A stretch of 37,040 nucleotides of DNA from Oscillospiraceae bacterium. GTDB lineage: Bacteria > Bacillota > Clostridia > Oscillospirales > Oscillospiraceae. Where the stretch lies: the NCBI GenBank assembly GCA_017448145.1, contig JAFSMA010000131.1, positions 1 through 37,040 of the forward strand, given 5' to 3'. Position 1 is the first letter of the stretch. Each line of letters begins with the position of its first letter. The position numbers and the translations under genes are program-made. Positions 24,172 through 31,351 of the stretch are shown in pieces. The notes below the pieces were generated by a model. The model saw only the letters and a list, made by a program, of their open reading frames with translations. It ran no database searches and was not told the origin of the DNA.

Positions 24172-24311
24172 GTCCCGCCTCATAGAATGGGGCAAGCGGC
24201 GCCCGAAGGCCACGGCTGCCCGCTCCGCCCGCTGCCGGGCGTCCGCTTTTGAGATAGGGGGCCGGTGGGGCAAACCTGCCGGCCCTCGCTGTGCTGTTTT
24301 CCCGGCGGGAC
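24172..24311 (-). ncRNA. Structured leader RNA of unknown class upstream of rpe
   Basis: In the minus-strand RNA, GUCCCGCC (24311-24304) pairs perfectly with GGCGGGAC (24179-24172), closing a 140-nt domain. Inside are three hairpins: GGGCCGG/CCGGCCC (24285-24259), CGCCC/GGGCG (24241-24226) and a longer imperfect stem from GGGCA to UGCCC with a UUCG loop (24221-24190). The 3' closing strand can instead pair with CCGCC just downstream, next to the ribosome site. The predicted transcription start is about 11 nt before the first strand. The layout resembles a riboswitch, but I match it to no known class. The stretch 24312-24517 holds only promoters and a CGCCGC/GCGGCG hairpin. Confidence 0.45.
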
Positions 24312-24329
24312 CCAATCCGTTTTCACTCT

Positions 24330-24358
24330 AATATAGCAATATACCATATTTATGTCCC
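24330..24358 (-). promoter_or_regulatory. Promoter of the rpe operon
   Basis: On the minus strand GGGACA (24353-24358) and TATATT (24330-24335) have a 17-bp spacer. Confidence 0.55.
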
Positions 24359-24455
24359 GGCGTAAAGAGCCGCCGCCCCTTTGCGGCGTAAAAAAGAGTT
24401 GCCGGGCGATGCCCCCGTTATTTTTTACCATTTTGTGAATTTTGCGCCGCCCCCC

Positions 24456-24484
24456 TTTATTTTTGGCGGAAAGTACACTACAAT
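24456..24484 (+). promoter_or_regulatory. Promoter of the zinc-ribbon membrane protein gene
   Basis: TTTATT (24456-24461) and TACAAT (24479-24484) have a 17-bp spacer. Confidence 0.5.
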
Positions 24485-24517
24485 GCAGACAGTATCAGAG
24501 AACAGAGGCGTTTTGCT

Positions 24518-24931
24518 ATGACTTTTCTTCAACGCTTGAAAAACGGCATCTCCCGCTTTATGTACGGCCGCAACGGCGCTGACCACCTGGGCCTGGGCCT
24601 CCTTTGGACGGCCATTCTGCTGGAAGCGGTCAACTGGTTTGTCCGCAGCGACGCGGCCCATAATGTCATCTCCCTGGCGTCCTCGGCGCTGCTGCTGTGG
24701 GAGGTGTTCCGCCTCTTTTCCAAAAATCTCTACGCCCGCCGGAGGGAGAACGCGTGGTTCCTTACCCACCTCTGGCAGCCCGTGCGGGACAAGCTGGGCC
24801 GGGCGAAGGACAAGGAGCACAAATATTTCTCCTGCCCCAACTGCCGCACCGTGTGTCGGGTGCCCCGTGGCAAGGGCAAGATCATCATCACCTGCCCCAA
24901 GTGCGGCGGCGAGATCCACGGCAAAAGCTGA
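24518..24931 (+). CDS. Small membrane protein with C-terminal zinc ribbon
   Basis: A 137-residue protein with two hydrophobic segments (about 24-42 and 49-66), then a basic region (70-100), and a zinc ribbon from CPNC (Cys106, Cys109) to CPKCG (Cys126, Cys129). The ribbon lies on the cytoplasmic side if the segments form a hairpin. Similar unnamed proteins are common in Clostridia; I know of no tested function. The start has a GAGG site 9 bases upstream. Gpx follows 61 bp later without a visible terminator, so partial co-transcription is possible. Confidence 0.78.
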   Translation: MTFLQRLKNGISRFMYGRNGADHLGLGLLWTAILLEAVNWFVRSDAAHNVISLASSALLLWEVFRLFSKNLYARRRENAWFLTHLWQPVRDKLGRAKDKEHKYFSCPNCRTVCRVPRGKGKIIITCPKCGGEIHGKS

Positions 24932-24992
24932 CATTGTTTTTCCACCCTTTTGGGTACAATAGATACACAAATGAAATATGGAGGCGATTCCC

Positions 24993-25535
24993 ATGAGCAT
25001 TTACGACTACAAGCTGCCCACCCCCGACGGCGGGGAGATCTCCATGGAGGACTACCGGGGCAAGGTGCTGCTGATCGTCAACACCGCCACCGGATGCGGC
25101 TTCACCCCCCACTATGAGCCCATCGAGAAGATGTACGAGGATTTGCGTGACCGTGGCTTCGAGGTCATCGACGTGCCCTGCAACCAGTTTGCCGGCCAGA
25201 CTCCCGGCACCGACGAGGAGATCCACCAGTTCTGCGCCCTGAAGTACAACACCCAGTTCCCCCAGATGAAGAAGTCCGACGTCAACGGCGAAAACGCCCT
25301 GCCCCTGTTCACCTACCTCAAGAGCCAGAAGGGCTTTGAGGGCTTCGGCAAGGGCCCTGCTGCCCTGGCCATGGGCGTGATGCTGAAGAAGATCGACAAG
25401 GATTATAAGAACAATCCCGACATCAAGTGGAACTTTACCAAGTTCGTGGTGGACCGTGAGGGCAACGTGGTGGCGCGCTTCGAGCCCACCGCCGACATGG
25501 CCAAGGTTCGCGCCTGCGTGGAGGGTCTGCTGTAA
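24993..25535 (+). CDS. Glutathione peroxidase-family thiol peroxidase
   Basis: A 180-residue thioredoxin-fold peroxidase. The peroxidatic Cys35 sits in NTATGCGFTPHY, and the other catalytic tetrad members are in CNQFAGQ (Gln) and KWNFTKF (Trp, Asn). The Cys rather than selenocysteine at the active site is normal for bacterial members, which usually take electrons from thioredoxin. It likely protects this anaerobe against peroxides. The start at 24993 follows GGAGG by 8 bases. It is closed by a strong terminator. Confidence 0.93.
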   Translation: MSIYDYKLPTPDGGEISMEDYRGKVLLIVNTATGCGFTPHYEPIEKMYEDLRDRGFEVIDVPCNQFAGQTPGTDEEIHQFCALKYNTQFPQMKKSDVNGENALPLFTYLKSQKGFEGFGKGPAALAMGVMLKKIDKDYKNNPDIKWNFTKFVVDREGNVVARFEPTADMAKVRACVEGLL

Positions 25536-25562
25536 GGCACTTCCCATATATAGCGTAAATAC

Positions 25563-25604
25563 CGGGCGTTTCTCACAAAATGCTGTGAGAAACGCCCGAT
25601 TTTT
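25563..25604 (+). terminator. Terminator after the peroxidase gene
   Basis: CGGGCGTTTCTCACA pairs exactly with its complement around a 6-base loop, followed by ATTTTT. Confidence 0.9.
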
Positions 25605-25664
25605 CCGGGTTTGGACGATAATTGCACCGTTTTTCCGCTGCTGACAATCTGGGAGAATTTGTCC

Positions 25665-25694
25665 TTGACAAAAACGGCCGTGTAGGCGTAGAAT
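25665..25694 (+). promoter_or_regulatory. Promoter of the Cys3-His repeat protein gene
   Basis: TTGACA (25665-25670) and TAGAAT (25689-25694) have an 18-bp spacer. The leader of about 150 nt (to 25849) contains several GC-rich inverted repeats, including TCTGCCCC paired with GGGGAGA just before the ribosome site; no class is recognised. Confidence 0.6.
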
Positions 25695-25849
25695 TATGAG
25701 GAAAAATAGTAGGCTTTTTCTGGATTTATGCGCCCTTGTGGGCCGGGTCTGACAAAGGCCGACGTCTCGTCTCTGCCCCCGCCTGGCGTCTTTTGTGTGG
25801 CGTCAGGGGAGGGGAGAACGGTATCCTAATCAGTAACGGAGGAATGAAC

Positions 25850-27166
25850 ATGAGTTTCTTTGATCGCTTTCTTACCGCCCTGGGCATCCGCAAGCCGGAG
25901 CAGGCCGAGCAGTTCACCCTGCCCCCCGCCGGTGTCGATCCCGCTGAAGAGGTGAATTCCGTTCCCGATGCCAAGGCCTTCAGCCTGGCGCAGAAGCCTG
26001 TCGGTGTCCATGAGCACAGCTATATCGATCTGGTCATCAAGCCCGCCACCTGCACCACCACCGGTGTGAAGAAGTGCACCTGCTCCGAGTGCGGCGCCTA
26101 TCGCTATGCCACCATCCCCGCCAGCCACGTCCGGCCCGAGAGCGGCATCGTCACCGTGGAGCCCACCTGCGTGGAGTCCGGCTGCGAGACGTACACCTGC
26201 GCTGCCTGCGGCCAGGAGGTCATCGAGACCATCCCCGCCACCGGTGTCCACACCTGGGTTCCCGACACCATGGTGTCCGATGCCACCTGCACCGAGCCTG
26301 CCCGCGTGGGCAGCGTGTGCGCCATGTGCGGCGCGCTGAACGGCGAGCTGGTCAGCGTGGGTGAGCCTCTGGGCCACGACTATACCAGCGAGATCACCGT
26401 GGCCGCCACCTGCACCGAGCCCGGCGTCGTTACCTTTACCTGCTCCCGCTGCGGCGACAGCTATACCGAGACCATTCCCGCCACGGGCCACACCGAGGGC
26501 GAGAGCAAGTATATTGCCCCCACCTGCACCGAGTCCGGCAAGTACGTGGTGTGCTGCTCCATGTGCGGTGAGATCATCCGCCAGGACGACCTGAACGATA
26601 TGGATCCCGCTGTGGGCCATACCTACGTGGGCGAGGTCACCAAGAATCCCACCTGCACCGAGCCCGGTGTGCTGACCCAGACCTGCTCCTGCTGCGGCGA
26701 GAGCTACACGGAGGTCATTCCTCCCATGGGCCATTCCGCCGGTGACAGCGAGTATGTGGCCCCCACCTGCACGGAGCCCGGCCGCTACATCACCCGCTGC
26801 GCCGTCTGCGGCGAGGTCATTATCGAGGACAGCCTGGGCGAGGTGGATCCCGCTCTGGGCCACGACTACAAGGCAGAGGTCACCGAGCCCACCTGCGTCA
26901 AGGGTGGCTACACCACCTATACCTGCGCTCGCTGCGGCGATACCTATGTCGCCTCCGAGACCAAGCCCACCGGCGTACATACTCCCGTGCCTGTTTTGGT
27001 GATGAAGGCGCCCACCTGCCAGAGCGCCGGCATCGGCCGCGTGGTCTGCAAGGTCTGCGGTGAGGAGCTGGGCTACGGCCGCATCCCCGCCCTGGAGCAC
27101 ACCTGGGTCACCGACAGCAAGGGCCGCTGCACCTGCTCCCAGTGTGGCATCGAGAAGAACGACTGA
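25850..27166 (+). CDS. Tandem Cys3-His repeat protein without signal peptide
   Basis: A 438-residue protein. Residues 1 to about 55 (MSFFDRFLTALGIRKPEQ...) lack a signal peptide or membrane segment. From about 60 to the end there are nine full repeats and one half repeat of about 38-43 residues with the plan PTCTEPG-x5-TCSxCG-x4-8-ETIPATGH: one Cys, a CxxC and a His, enough for one zinc site each. Similar GH-x-PTC-CxxCG repeats are common in exported surface proteins of gut Clostridia; here export is not indicated. The start at 25850 has GGAGG 7 bases upstream; the frame is open further upstream but without a site. It has its own promoter and terminator. Function is unknown; metal storage or scaffolding is a guess. 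Confidence 0.82.
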   Translation: MSFFDRFLTALGIRKPEQAEQFTLPPAGVDPAEEVNSVPDAKAFSLAQKPVGVHEHSYIDLVIKPATCTTTGVKKCTCSECGAYRYATIPASHVRPESGIVTVEPTCVESGCETYTCAACGQEVIETIPATGVHTWVPDTMVSDATCTEPARVGSVCAMCGALNGELVSVGEPLGHDYTSEITVAATCTEPGVVTFTCSRCGDSYTETIPATGHTEGESKYIAPTCTESGKYVVCCSMCGEIIRQDDLNDMDPAVGHTYVGEVTKNPTCTEPGVLTQTCSCCGESYTEVIPPMGHSAGDSEYVAPTCTEPGRYITRCAVCGEVIIEDSLGEVDPALGHDYKAEVTEPTCVKGGYTTYTCARCGDTYVASETKPTGVHTPVPVLVMKAPTCQSAGIGRVVCKVCGEELGYGRIPALEHTWVTDSKGRCTCSQCGIEKND

Positions 27167-27176
27167 CATCTTATGA

Positions 27177-27214
27177 TAAAACTATCCGCCCCACCGGGGC
27201 GGATAGTTTTTTTG
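27177..27214 (+). terminator. Terminator after the repeat protein
   Basis: ACTATCCGCCCC pairs with its exact complement around ACC, followed by seven T. Confidence 0.92.
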
Positions 27215-27290
27215 CCGCAATACCGGCAGCCGTTGTCATATTACACAAAACCATACCGGCATAATCCGTCACATTTGTGTTATTCCGTCA

Positions 27291-27319
27291 TTGACTTTAG
27301 CGGCTAAAAGCGCTAAAGT
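27291..27319 (+). promoter_or_regulatory. Promoter with embedded inverted repeat, upstream of the tyrosine-rich frame
   Basis: TTGACT (27291-27296) and TAAAGT (27314-27319) have a 17-bp spacer. CTTTAGCG (27295-27302) and CGCTAAAG (27311-27318) form a perfect 8-bp inverted repeat that touches both boxes, with a further GCTAAA between them. This is the placement expected of a repressor operator. Confidence 0.6.
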
Positions 27320-27365
27320 ATCAGTATCGACCAGCCGCCGTCAGGGGGCAGAAAGGAGCCATGTG

Positions 27366-27479
27366 ATGCGTCAGTTTACCGCTATGAAGAACTACCACTC
27401 CGCCCGTGGCTTCTATTATGCCTATGAGGCTCGCTATGCGGGCTATGCTTATGCTGCGCCTGTGCGCCACGGCTGCTGA
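27366..27479 (+). CDS. 37-residue tyrosine-rich peptide, candidate attenuator leader
   Basis: The short frame encodes MRQFTAMKNY to RHGC, with a good ribosome site (AAAGGAG, 7 bases before the ATG at 27366). Seven of 37 codons are Tyr, six of them within codons 17-29 and written TAT. There is no Trp, no signal peptide and no glycine-glycine leader. A terminator begins 24 bp after the stop, and an ABC importer of the aromatic amino acid type follows 47 bp after the terminator, without another visible promoter. This is the layout of a leader peptide that controls attenuation. Alternatives are an unrelated small protein or a modified-peptide precursor; no maturation enzyme is nearby. Confidence 0.6.
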   Translation: MRQFTAMKNYHSARGFYYAYEARYAGYAYAAPVRHGC

Positions 27480-27500
27480 TCGCTGACCTCGTTCATTTGG

Positions 27501-27535
27501 AAGGGGCCTTGCCACGGCGGCGAGGCCCTTTTTTT
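27501..27535 (+). terminator. Terminator between the tyrosine-rich frame and the ABC importer
   Basis: GGGCCTTGCC (27504-27513) pairs with GGCGAGGCCC (27519-27528; one G-T) around ACGGC, followed by seven T. CGAGG in the 3' arm is also complementary to CCTCG at 27487-27491, which in turn can pair with GAGG inside the peptide frame (27426-27429). Confidence 0.88.
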
Positions 27536-27582
27536 GATGAAATACCATGGCAAACAATTCAGATTTTGAAGGAGAAGACAAG

Positions 27583-28566
27583 ATGAAAAAGTTTTTTGCT
27601 CTGCTGCTGGCTCTGGCTATGGTGCTGTCCCTGGCCGCTTGCGGCTCCGCCTCCAATGAGAGCGCGGACCCCCAGGGCGGTGACGATGCCGCCCAGTCCT
27701 TTACCGTAGGCGTGTGCCAGCTGGTGCAGCACCCCGCGCTGGACGCCGCCACCCAGGGCTTTGTGGACGCACTGACCGCCGAGCTGGGTGACGCTGTCGC
27801 CATCGATGTGCAGAACGCCTCCGGCGAGCCCACCAACTGCTCCACCATCGTCAACGGCTTCGTGTCCGCCGATGTGGACCTGATTATGGCCAACGCCACC
27901 CCCGCCCTCACCGCTGCGGCCTCCGCCACTGCCGACATCCCCGTGCTGGGCACCTCCATCACCGCCTATGATGCGGCTCTGGAGCTGGATAACTTCAACG
28001 GCGTGGTGGGCGGCAACATCTCCGGCACCTCCGACCTGGCCGACCTGAAGGAGCAGGCCGCCATGATTCTGGAGTGGTTCCCCGAGGCCAAGACGGTGGG
28101 TCTGCTGTTCTGCTCCGCCGAGGCCAACTCCCGCTACCAGGTGGACGTGGTCACCGCCGAGCTGACCGCCGCCGGTGTGGCGTGTGTGGAGTTCGCTTTC
28201 ACCGATTCCAACGACGTGTCCTCCGTGACCCAGAAGGCCTGCGACAGCTGCGACGTGCTGTACATCCCCACGGACAACACCGCCGCCTCCAACATGGAGT
28301 CCATCAATAACGTGGCCCTGGCCGCCGGCAAGGCTGCCATCGTGGGCGAGGCGGGCATGCTGGGCGGCTGCGGCGTAGCTACCCTGTCCATCAGCTACTA
28401 CGACCTGGGCGTCACCACCGGCAAGATGGCCGCCCGCATCCTCAAGGGTGAGGCCGACGTGTCCACCATGCCCATTGAGTACGCCCCCGTCACCCGGATG
28501 TACAGCCCCGCTGCCTGCGAGGCCCTGGGCATCACCCCTGTGGGGGGCTACGAGGCTGCCGAGTAA
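27583..28566 (+). CDS. ABC importer substrate-binding lipoprotein, TrpX type
   Basis: A 327-residue secreted lipoprotein: a signal peptide with lipobox SLAAC (Cys20), a short Ser/Asp linker, then a two-lobe periplasmic-binding fold (FTVGVCQLVQHPALDAATQGF; NASGEPTNC; DLIMANATPALTA; VPVLGTSITAYDAA; SYYDLGVTTGKMAARIL). This is the PF04392 family, often annotated TrpX and assigned to tryptophan or related aromatic amino acids in Firmicutes from T-box regulation. No T-box sequence is visible here; the tyrosine-rich frame occupies that place. The start follows GGAG by 8 bases. First gene of a three-gene operon. Confidence 0.9.
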   Translation: MKKFFALLLALAMVLSLAACGSASNESADPQGGDDAAQSFTVGVCQLVQHPALDAATQGFVDALTAELGDAVAIDVQNASGEPTNCSTIVNGFVSADVDLIMANATPALTAAASATADIPVLGTSITAYDAALELDNFNGVVGGNISGTSDLADLKEQAAMILEWFPEAKTVGLLFCSAEANSRYQVDVVTAELTAAGVACVEFAFTDSNDVSSVTQKACDSCDVLYIPTDNTAASNMESINNVALAAGKAAIVGEAGMLGGCGVATLSISYYDLGVTTGKMAARILKGEADVSTMPIEYAPVTRMYSPAACEALGITPVGGYEAAE

Positions 28567-28589
28567 GGCAGACCTGACAGAAATCGCAA

Positions 28590-28624
28590 CGCCCCGTCCC
28601 GGGCTGTTTGCCCGGGGCGGGGCG
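28590..28624 (+). other. GC-rich 15-bp hairpin between binding protein and permease genes
   Basis: CGCCCCGTCCCGGGC pairs with its complement (one G-T) around TGTTT. No T run follows, so it is not a standard terminator. It may stabilise the upstream binding-protein message, a common device in ABC operons. Confidence 0.65.
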
Positions 28625-28639
28625 CTTATGGAGGAAACC

Positions 28640-29554
28640 ATGATCGTATCTTTGCTCAATGCAATGCCCGGCGCCGTGGCCCAGGGCCTGGTGTGGGGTC
28701 TGATGGCCATCGGCGTCTACCTCACCTTCCGGGTGCTGGACGTGGCGGATCTGACGGTGGACGGCTCTCTGGCCACCGGCGGCGCCGTGTGCGTCATGCT
28801 GATTCGCGGCGGCGTCAACCCCTGGCTGGCGCTGCTGTGCGCGGCGCTGTGCGGCGCCGTGGCCGGCTTCATCACCGGCGAGCTCCACACCCGCTGCGGC
28901 ATCCCCGCCATTCTGGCGGGTATTCTCACCCAACTGTCCCTGTACTCCGTCAACCTGCGGATCATGGGCGGCAAGGCCAACCAGGCTGTGGGCGTGGATA
29001 AATACCCCCTGCTGCTGTCCCAGCGCTTCGTGCGTACGCTGAATCTCACCAACCCCCTGCCCCTGCTGCTGCTCTTCACCGCCGTGCTGGTGCTGTTTCT
29101 CTACTGGCTGTGCGGCACCGAGTGGGGCTGCGGCTTCCGGGCCACCGGCGCCAACGCTCACATGGCCCGTGCCCAGGGCATCCACACCGGGCGCAACACC
29201 GTCATCGGCCTGGCCCTCAGCAACGCCATCGTGGCCATGGCCGGCGGCCTGCTTGCCCAGTACCAGGGCTCTGCCGACGTGAATATGGGCCGGGGCGCCA
29301 TCGTCATCGGCCTGGCCTCCGTCATCATCGGCGAGAGCGTGCTGGGCAAGGTGGTGCGCAACTACGCCCTGCGGCTTTGCAGCGTGTCCGTGGGCGCGGT
29401 GATCTACTATATCGTCCTTCAGGTGGTGCTGCAGCTTGGCCTGAACACCAATGATTTGAAGCTGCTGTCCGCCATCATCGTGGCCCTGTTCCTGGCGGTG
29501 CCCTACTGGCGCGCCCACAGGACAGGGAAGAAGGGAGGGCCGCGCCATGCTTGA
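28640..29554 (+). CDS. ABC importer permease, TrpY type
   Basis: A 304-residue polytopic membrane protein with about eight to nine hydrophobic segments, homologous to branched-chain-type permeases. Motifs include GLMAIGVYLTFRVLDVADLTVDGSLATGGA and GFRATGANAHMARAQGI, the coupling region facing the ATPase. The start at 28640 is chosen because GGAGG lies 5 bases upstream and overlaps the ATG four codons earlier. It overlaps the ATPase gene by 8 bp. Confidence 0.9.
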   Translation: MIVSLLNAMPGAVAQGLVWGLMAIGVYLTFRVLDVADLTVDGSLATGGAVCVMLIRGGVNPWLALLCAALCGAVAGFITGELHTRCGIPAILAGILTQLSLYSVNLRIMGGKANQAVGVDKYPLLLSQRFVRTLNLTNPLPLLLLFTAVLVLFLYWLCGTEWGCGFRATGANAHMARAQGIHTGRNTVIGLALSNAIVAMAGGLLAQYQGSADVNMGRGAIVIGLASVIIGESVLGKVVRNYALRLCSVSVGAVIYYIVLQVVLQLGLNTNDLKLLSAIIVALFLAVPYWRAHRTGKKGGPRHA

Positions 29555-30341
29555 AATCCGTGACATTCGCAAGACCTTCCACCCCGGCACGGTCAATGAA
29601 AAAATTGCCCTGGACGGCGTCAGCCTGACGCTGGAAACGGGCCAGTTCGTCACCGTTATCGGCGGCAACGGCGCCGGAAAATCCACCATGCTCAACGCCG
29701 TGGCCGGTACGCTGCCCATAGACAGCGGCTCCATCGTCTTAGACGGCGTGGACATCACCCACATGCCGGAATACCGCCGGGCCAAGTACCTGGGCCGGGT
29801 GTTCCAGGACCCCATGATGGGCACCGCCGGCGATATGTGGATCGAGGAAAACCTGGCCCTGGCCGCCATGCGGGGCAAGCGCCGGGGCTTCCGCTGGGGC
29901 GTGAAAAAGGAGGACAGGGAGTTCTTCCGCCAGCAGCTTGCCACGTTGGAGCTGGGGCTGGAGGATCGGCTCACCGTGAAAACCCGCCTGCTCTCCGGCG
30001 GCCAGCGCCAGGCGCTGACGCTGCTGATGGCGGCCCTGGAAAAGCCCAAGCTGCTGCTGCTGGACGAGCACACCGCCGCCCTTGACCCCCGCACCGCCGC
30101 CAAGGTGCTGGAGATTTCCGACCGCATTGTGGCGGAGAACCACCTGACAACCCTGATGGTGACCCACAACATGCGAGACGCCATCGCCCACGGCGACCGG
30201 CTCATTATGATGGACGGCGGCCGCATCGTGCTGGACATCTCCGGCGAGGAGAAAAAGAAGCTGACGGTGCAGGATCTGCTGCAGCGCTTCGGCCAGGCCA
30301 GCGGCAGCCAGGAGGCCAACGACAAGATGCTGCTGGGCTGA
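29547..30341 (+). CDS. ABC importer ATP-binding protein, TrpZ type
   Basis: A 264-residue ATPase with Walker A GGNGAGKST (39-47), Q-loop VFQDP, signature LSGGQRQ (149-155), Walker B LLLLDEHTAALD and the switch His in VTHNM. It energises the importer formed with the two preceding gene products. The HTAALD variant of the D-loop is normal for this subfamily. Confidence 0.93.
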   Translation: MLEIRDIRKTFHPGTVNEKIALDGVSLTLETGQFVTVIGGNGAGKSTMLNAVAGTLPIDSGSIVLDGVDITHMPEYRRAKYLGRVFQDPMMGTAGDMWIEENLALAAMRGKRRGFRWGVKKEDREFFRQQLATLELGLEDRLTVKTRLLSGGQRQALTLLMAALEKPKLLLLDEHTAALDPRTAAKVLEISDRIVAENHLTTLMVTHNMRDAIAHGDRLIMMDGGRIVLDISGEEKKKLTVQDLLQRFGQASGSQEANDKMLLG

Positions 30342-30357
30342 CGCCCTTTTCTAACAC

Positions 30358-30387
30358 AAAGAGACCGCCTCATGGGCGGTCTCTTTT
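30358..30387. terminator. Bidirectional terminator
   Basis: AAAGAGACCGCC pairs with GGCGGTCTCTTT around a 5-base loop, between the ABC operon and the converging NlpC/P60 gene. Confidence 0.88.
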
Positions 30388-30406
30388 ATGTGGATAAGAA
30401 GTGGCC

Positions 30407-31261
30407 TTATTCCGGCAGCACCCGGGCTGCGCCGATGTAGTTTTTGGCGTAATAGCTCTCGTACAGGGAGCTGATGATGACACCCCGGCTGGTGCTGGCG
30501 TGGATGAACAGGCCGCCTCCGATGTAAATGCCCACGTGGGCGATGCGTCCATCGCCGTAGAAGGAGAAGAACACCAGATCGCCCATATCCCGCTCCTCGG
30601 CGGTGACAGGGGTGGCGCTGCGGTACTGATCGGCGGCGCCGTGATAGAGGCTGTAGCCAAACTCCTTGAACACCGCCATGGTGAAGCCGGAGCAGTCGGT
30701 GCCGCTCTTGCTGGACCCGCCGTAGCGATACCGGGTGCCCAGCCACTCCTGGGCCAGGGCCACCAGATCCTCCCGCTCGGTGGTGACGGCGGAGGTGTCC
30801 TCATAGTCCTCATAGTGGGCCAGGTGGGCATATTGGCTCTCCACATAGCCGGTGACATCGCCGAAGGTGACCAGATACCAGCCGTCCTGAATGTCCTCCA
30901 AGTGGGCGGCCTTGCCGTCGCGCAGCGTCAGCAGGGAGGTCTTCTTGTCCGTCTCCTGCCACACGTTCACGCGGTCTTCGCATTCGATTTCGATGGCGTC
31001 GTATTCCTCCAGCAGCGCCGCCACGTAGGCGCGCTTTGCAATTTCGTCGGTGGCCTGCCCCAGCACCTCCGTCAGCGTCAGTCGGCTGTCGGCCAGGGTG
31101 ATATCCCTATCCTGCAGGGCGCCCAGCAGCGCCGCGGAAGCGTCATCCAGCTCCACCGGGGCGGTTGCGCAGGCCGTGGTCACAAGACCGGCCGCCACCG
31201 CCAGTGCCAACACAAGGCACAATAGTTTCCGGGTAAACATGATATTTCCGTCCTGATTCAT
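30407..31261 (-). CDS. Secreted NlpC/P60 peptidoglycan hydrolase with SH3-like domain
   Basis: A 284-residue exported protein. The signal region spans about 9-33 (KLLCLVLALAVAAGLVTTACA). Residues of about 85-145 form an SH3-like wall-binding domain (KKTSLLTLRDGKAAHLEDIQDGWYLVTFGDVTGYVES). The C-terminal NlpC/P60 domain (about 163-284) has the catalytic Cys190 in GTDCSGF, His242 in RIAHVGIYIG and His254. Such enzymes cut the D-Glu to diamino acid bond in wall peptides. The start at 31261 follows AGGAGAG. Confidence 0.92.
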   Translation of the reverse strand: MNQDGNIMFTRKLLCLVLALAVAAGLVTTACATAPVELDDASAALLGALQDRDITLADSRLTLTEVLGQATDEIAKRAYVAALLEEYDAIEIECEDRVNVWQETDKKTSLLTLRDGKAAHLEDIQDGWYLVTFGDVTGYVESQYAHLAHYEDYEDTSAVTTEREDLVALAQEWLGTRYRYGGSSKSGTDCSGFTMAVFKEFGYSLYHGAADQYRSATPVTAEERDMGDLVFFSFYGDGRIAHVGIYIGGGLFIHASTSRGVIISSLYESYYAKNYIGAARVLPE

Positions 31262-31286
31262 AGATTTCTCTCCTAAAAACGAAACT

Positions 31287-31294
31287 ATTATACC
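31287..31294 (-). promoter_or_regulatory. Extended -10 promoter of the NlpC/P60 gene
   Basis: On the minus strand TGGTATAAT forms an extended -10 box; no good -35 is present at the usual distance. Confidence 0.5.
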
Positions 31295-31351
31295 ACACTG
31301 CCCGGTAAAAGGCCATAGAAAGGGCCTGCGGCCCCGGTTTTTTGGAGGATT

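Noticed and set aside
24180..24431. 83-codon minus-strand frame upstream of rpe
   Set aside because: It covers the structured leader and the promoter, has no ribosome site and no protein-like composition; better explained as noncoding.
25826..27169. Minus-strand frame opposite the Cys3-His repeat gene, and the idea that the DNA repeats are a CRISPR array
   Set aside because: The repetition follows codons of a protein repeat, with a degenerate third base and a period near 120 bp; there are no constant short repeats with unique spacers and no cas gene.
27180..27582. T-box or tryptophan riboswitch before the importer
   Set aside because: No GGGTGGNACCGCG-like T-box sequence or specifier-loop layout found; the terminator stands alone after the tyrosine-rich frame.
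28534..28640. Start of the permease further upstream inside the binding-protein gene
   Set aside because: The longer frame lacks a ribosome site; GGAGG at 28631-28635 and the first hydrophobic segment support 28640.
28532..30373. Long minus-strand open frame opposite the ABC importer genes
   Set aside because: Antisense of two recognised genes; arises from high GC at third positions, with no motif or ribosome site.
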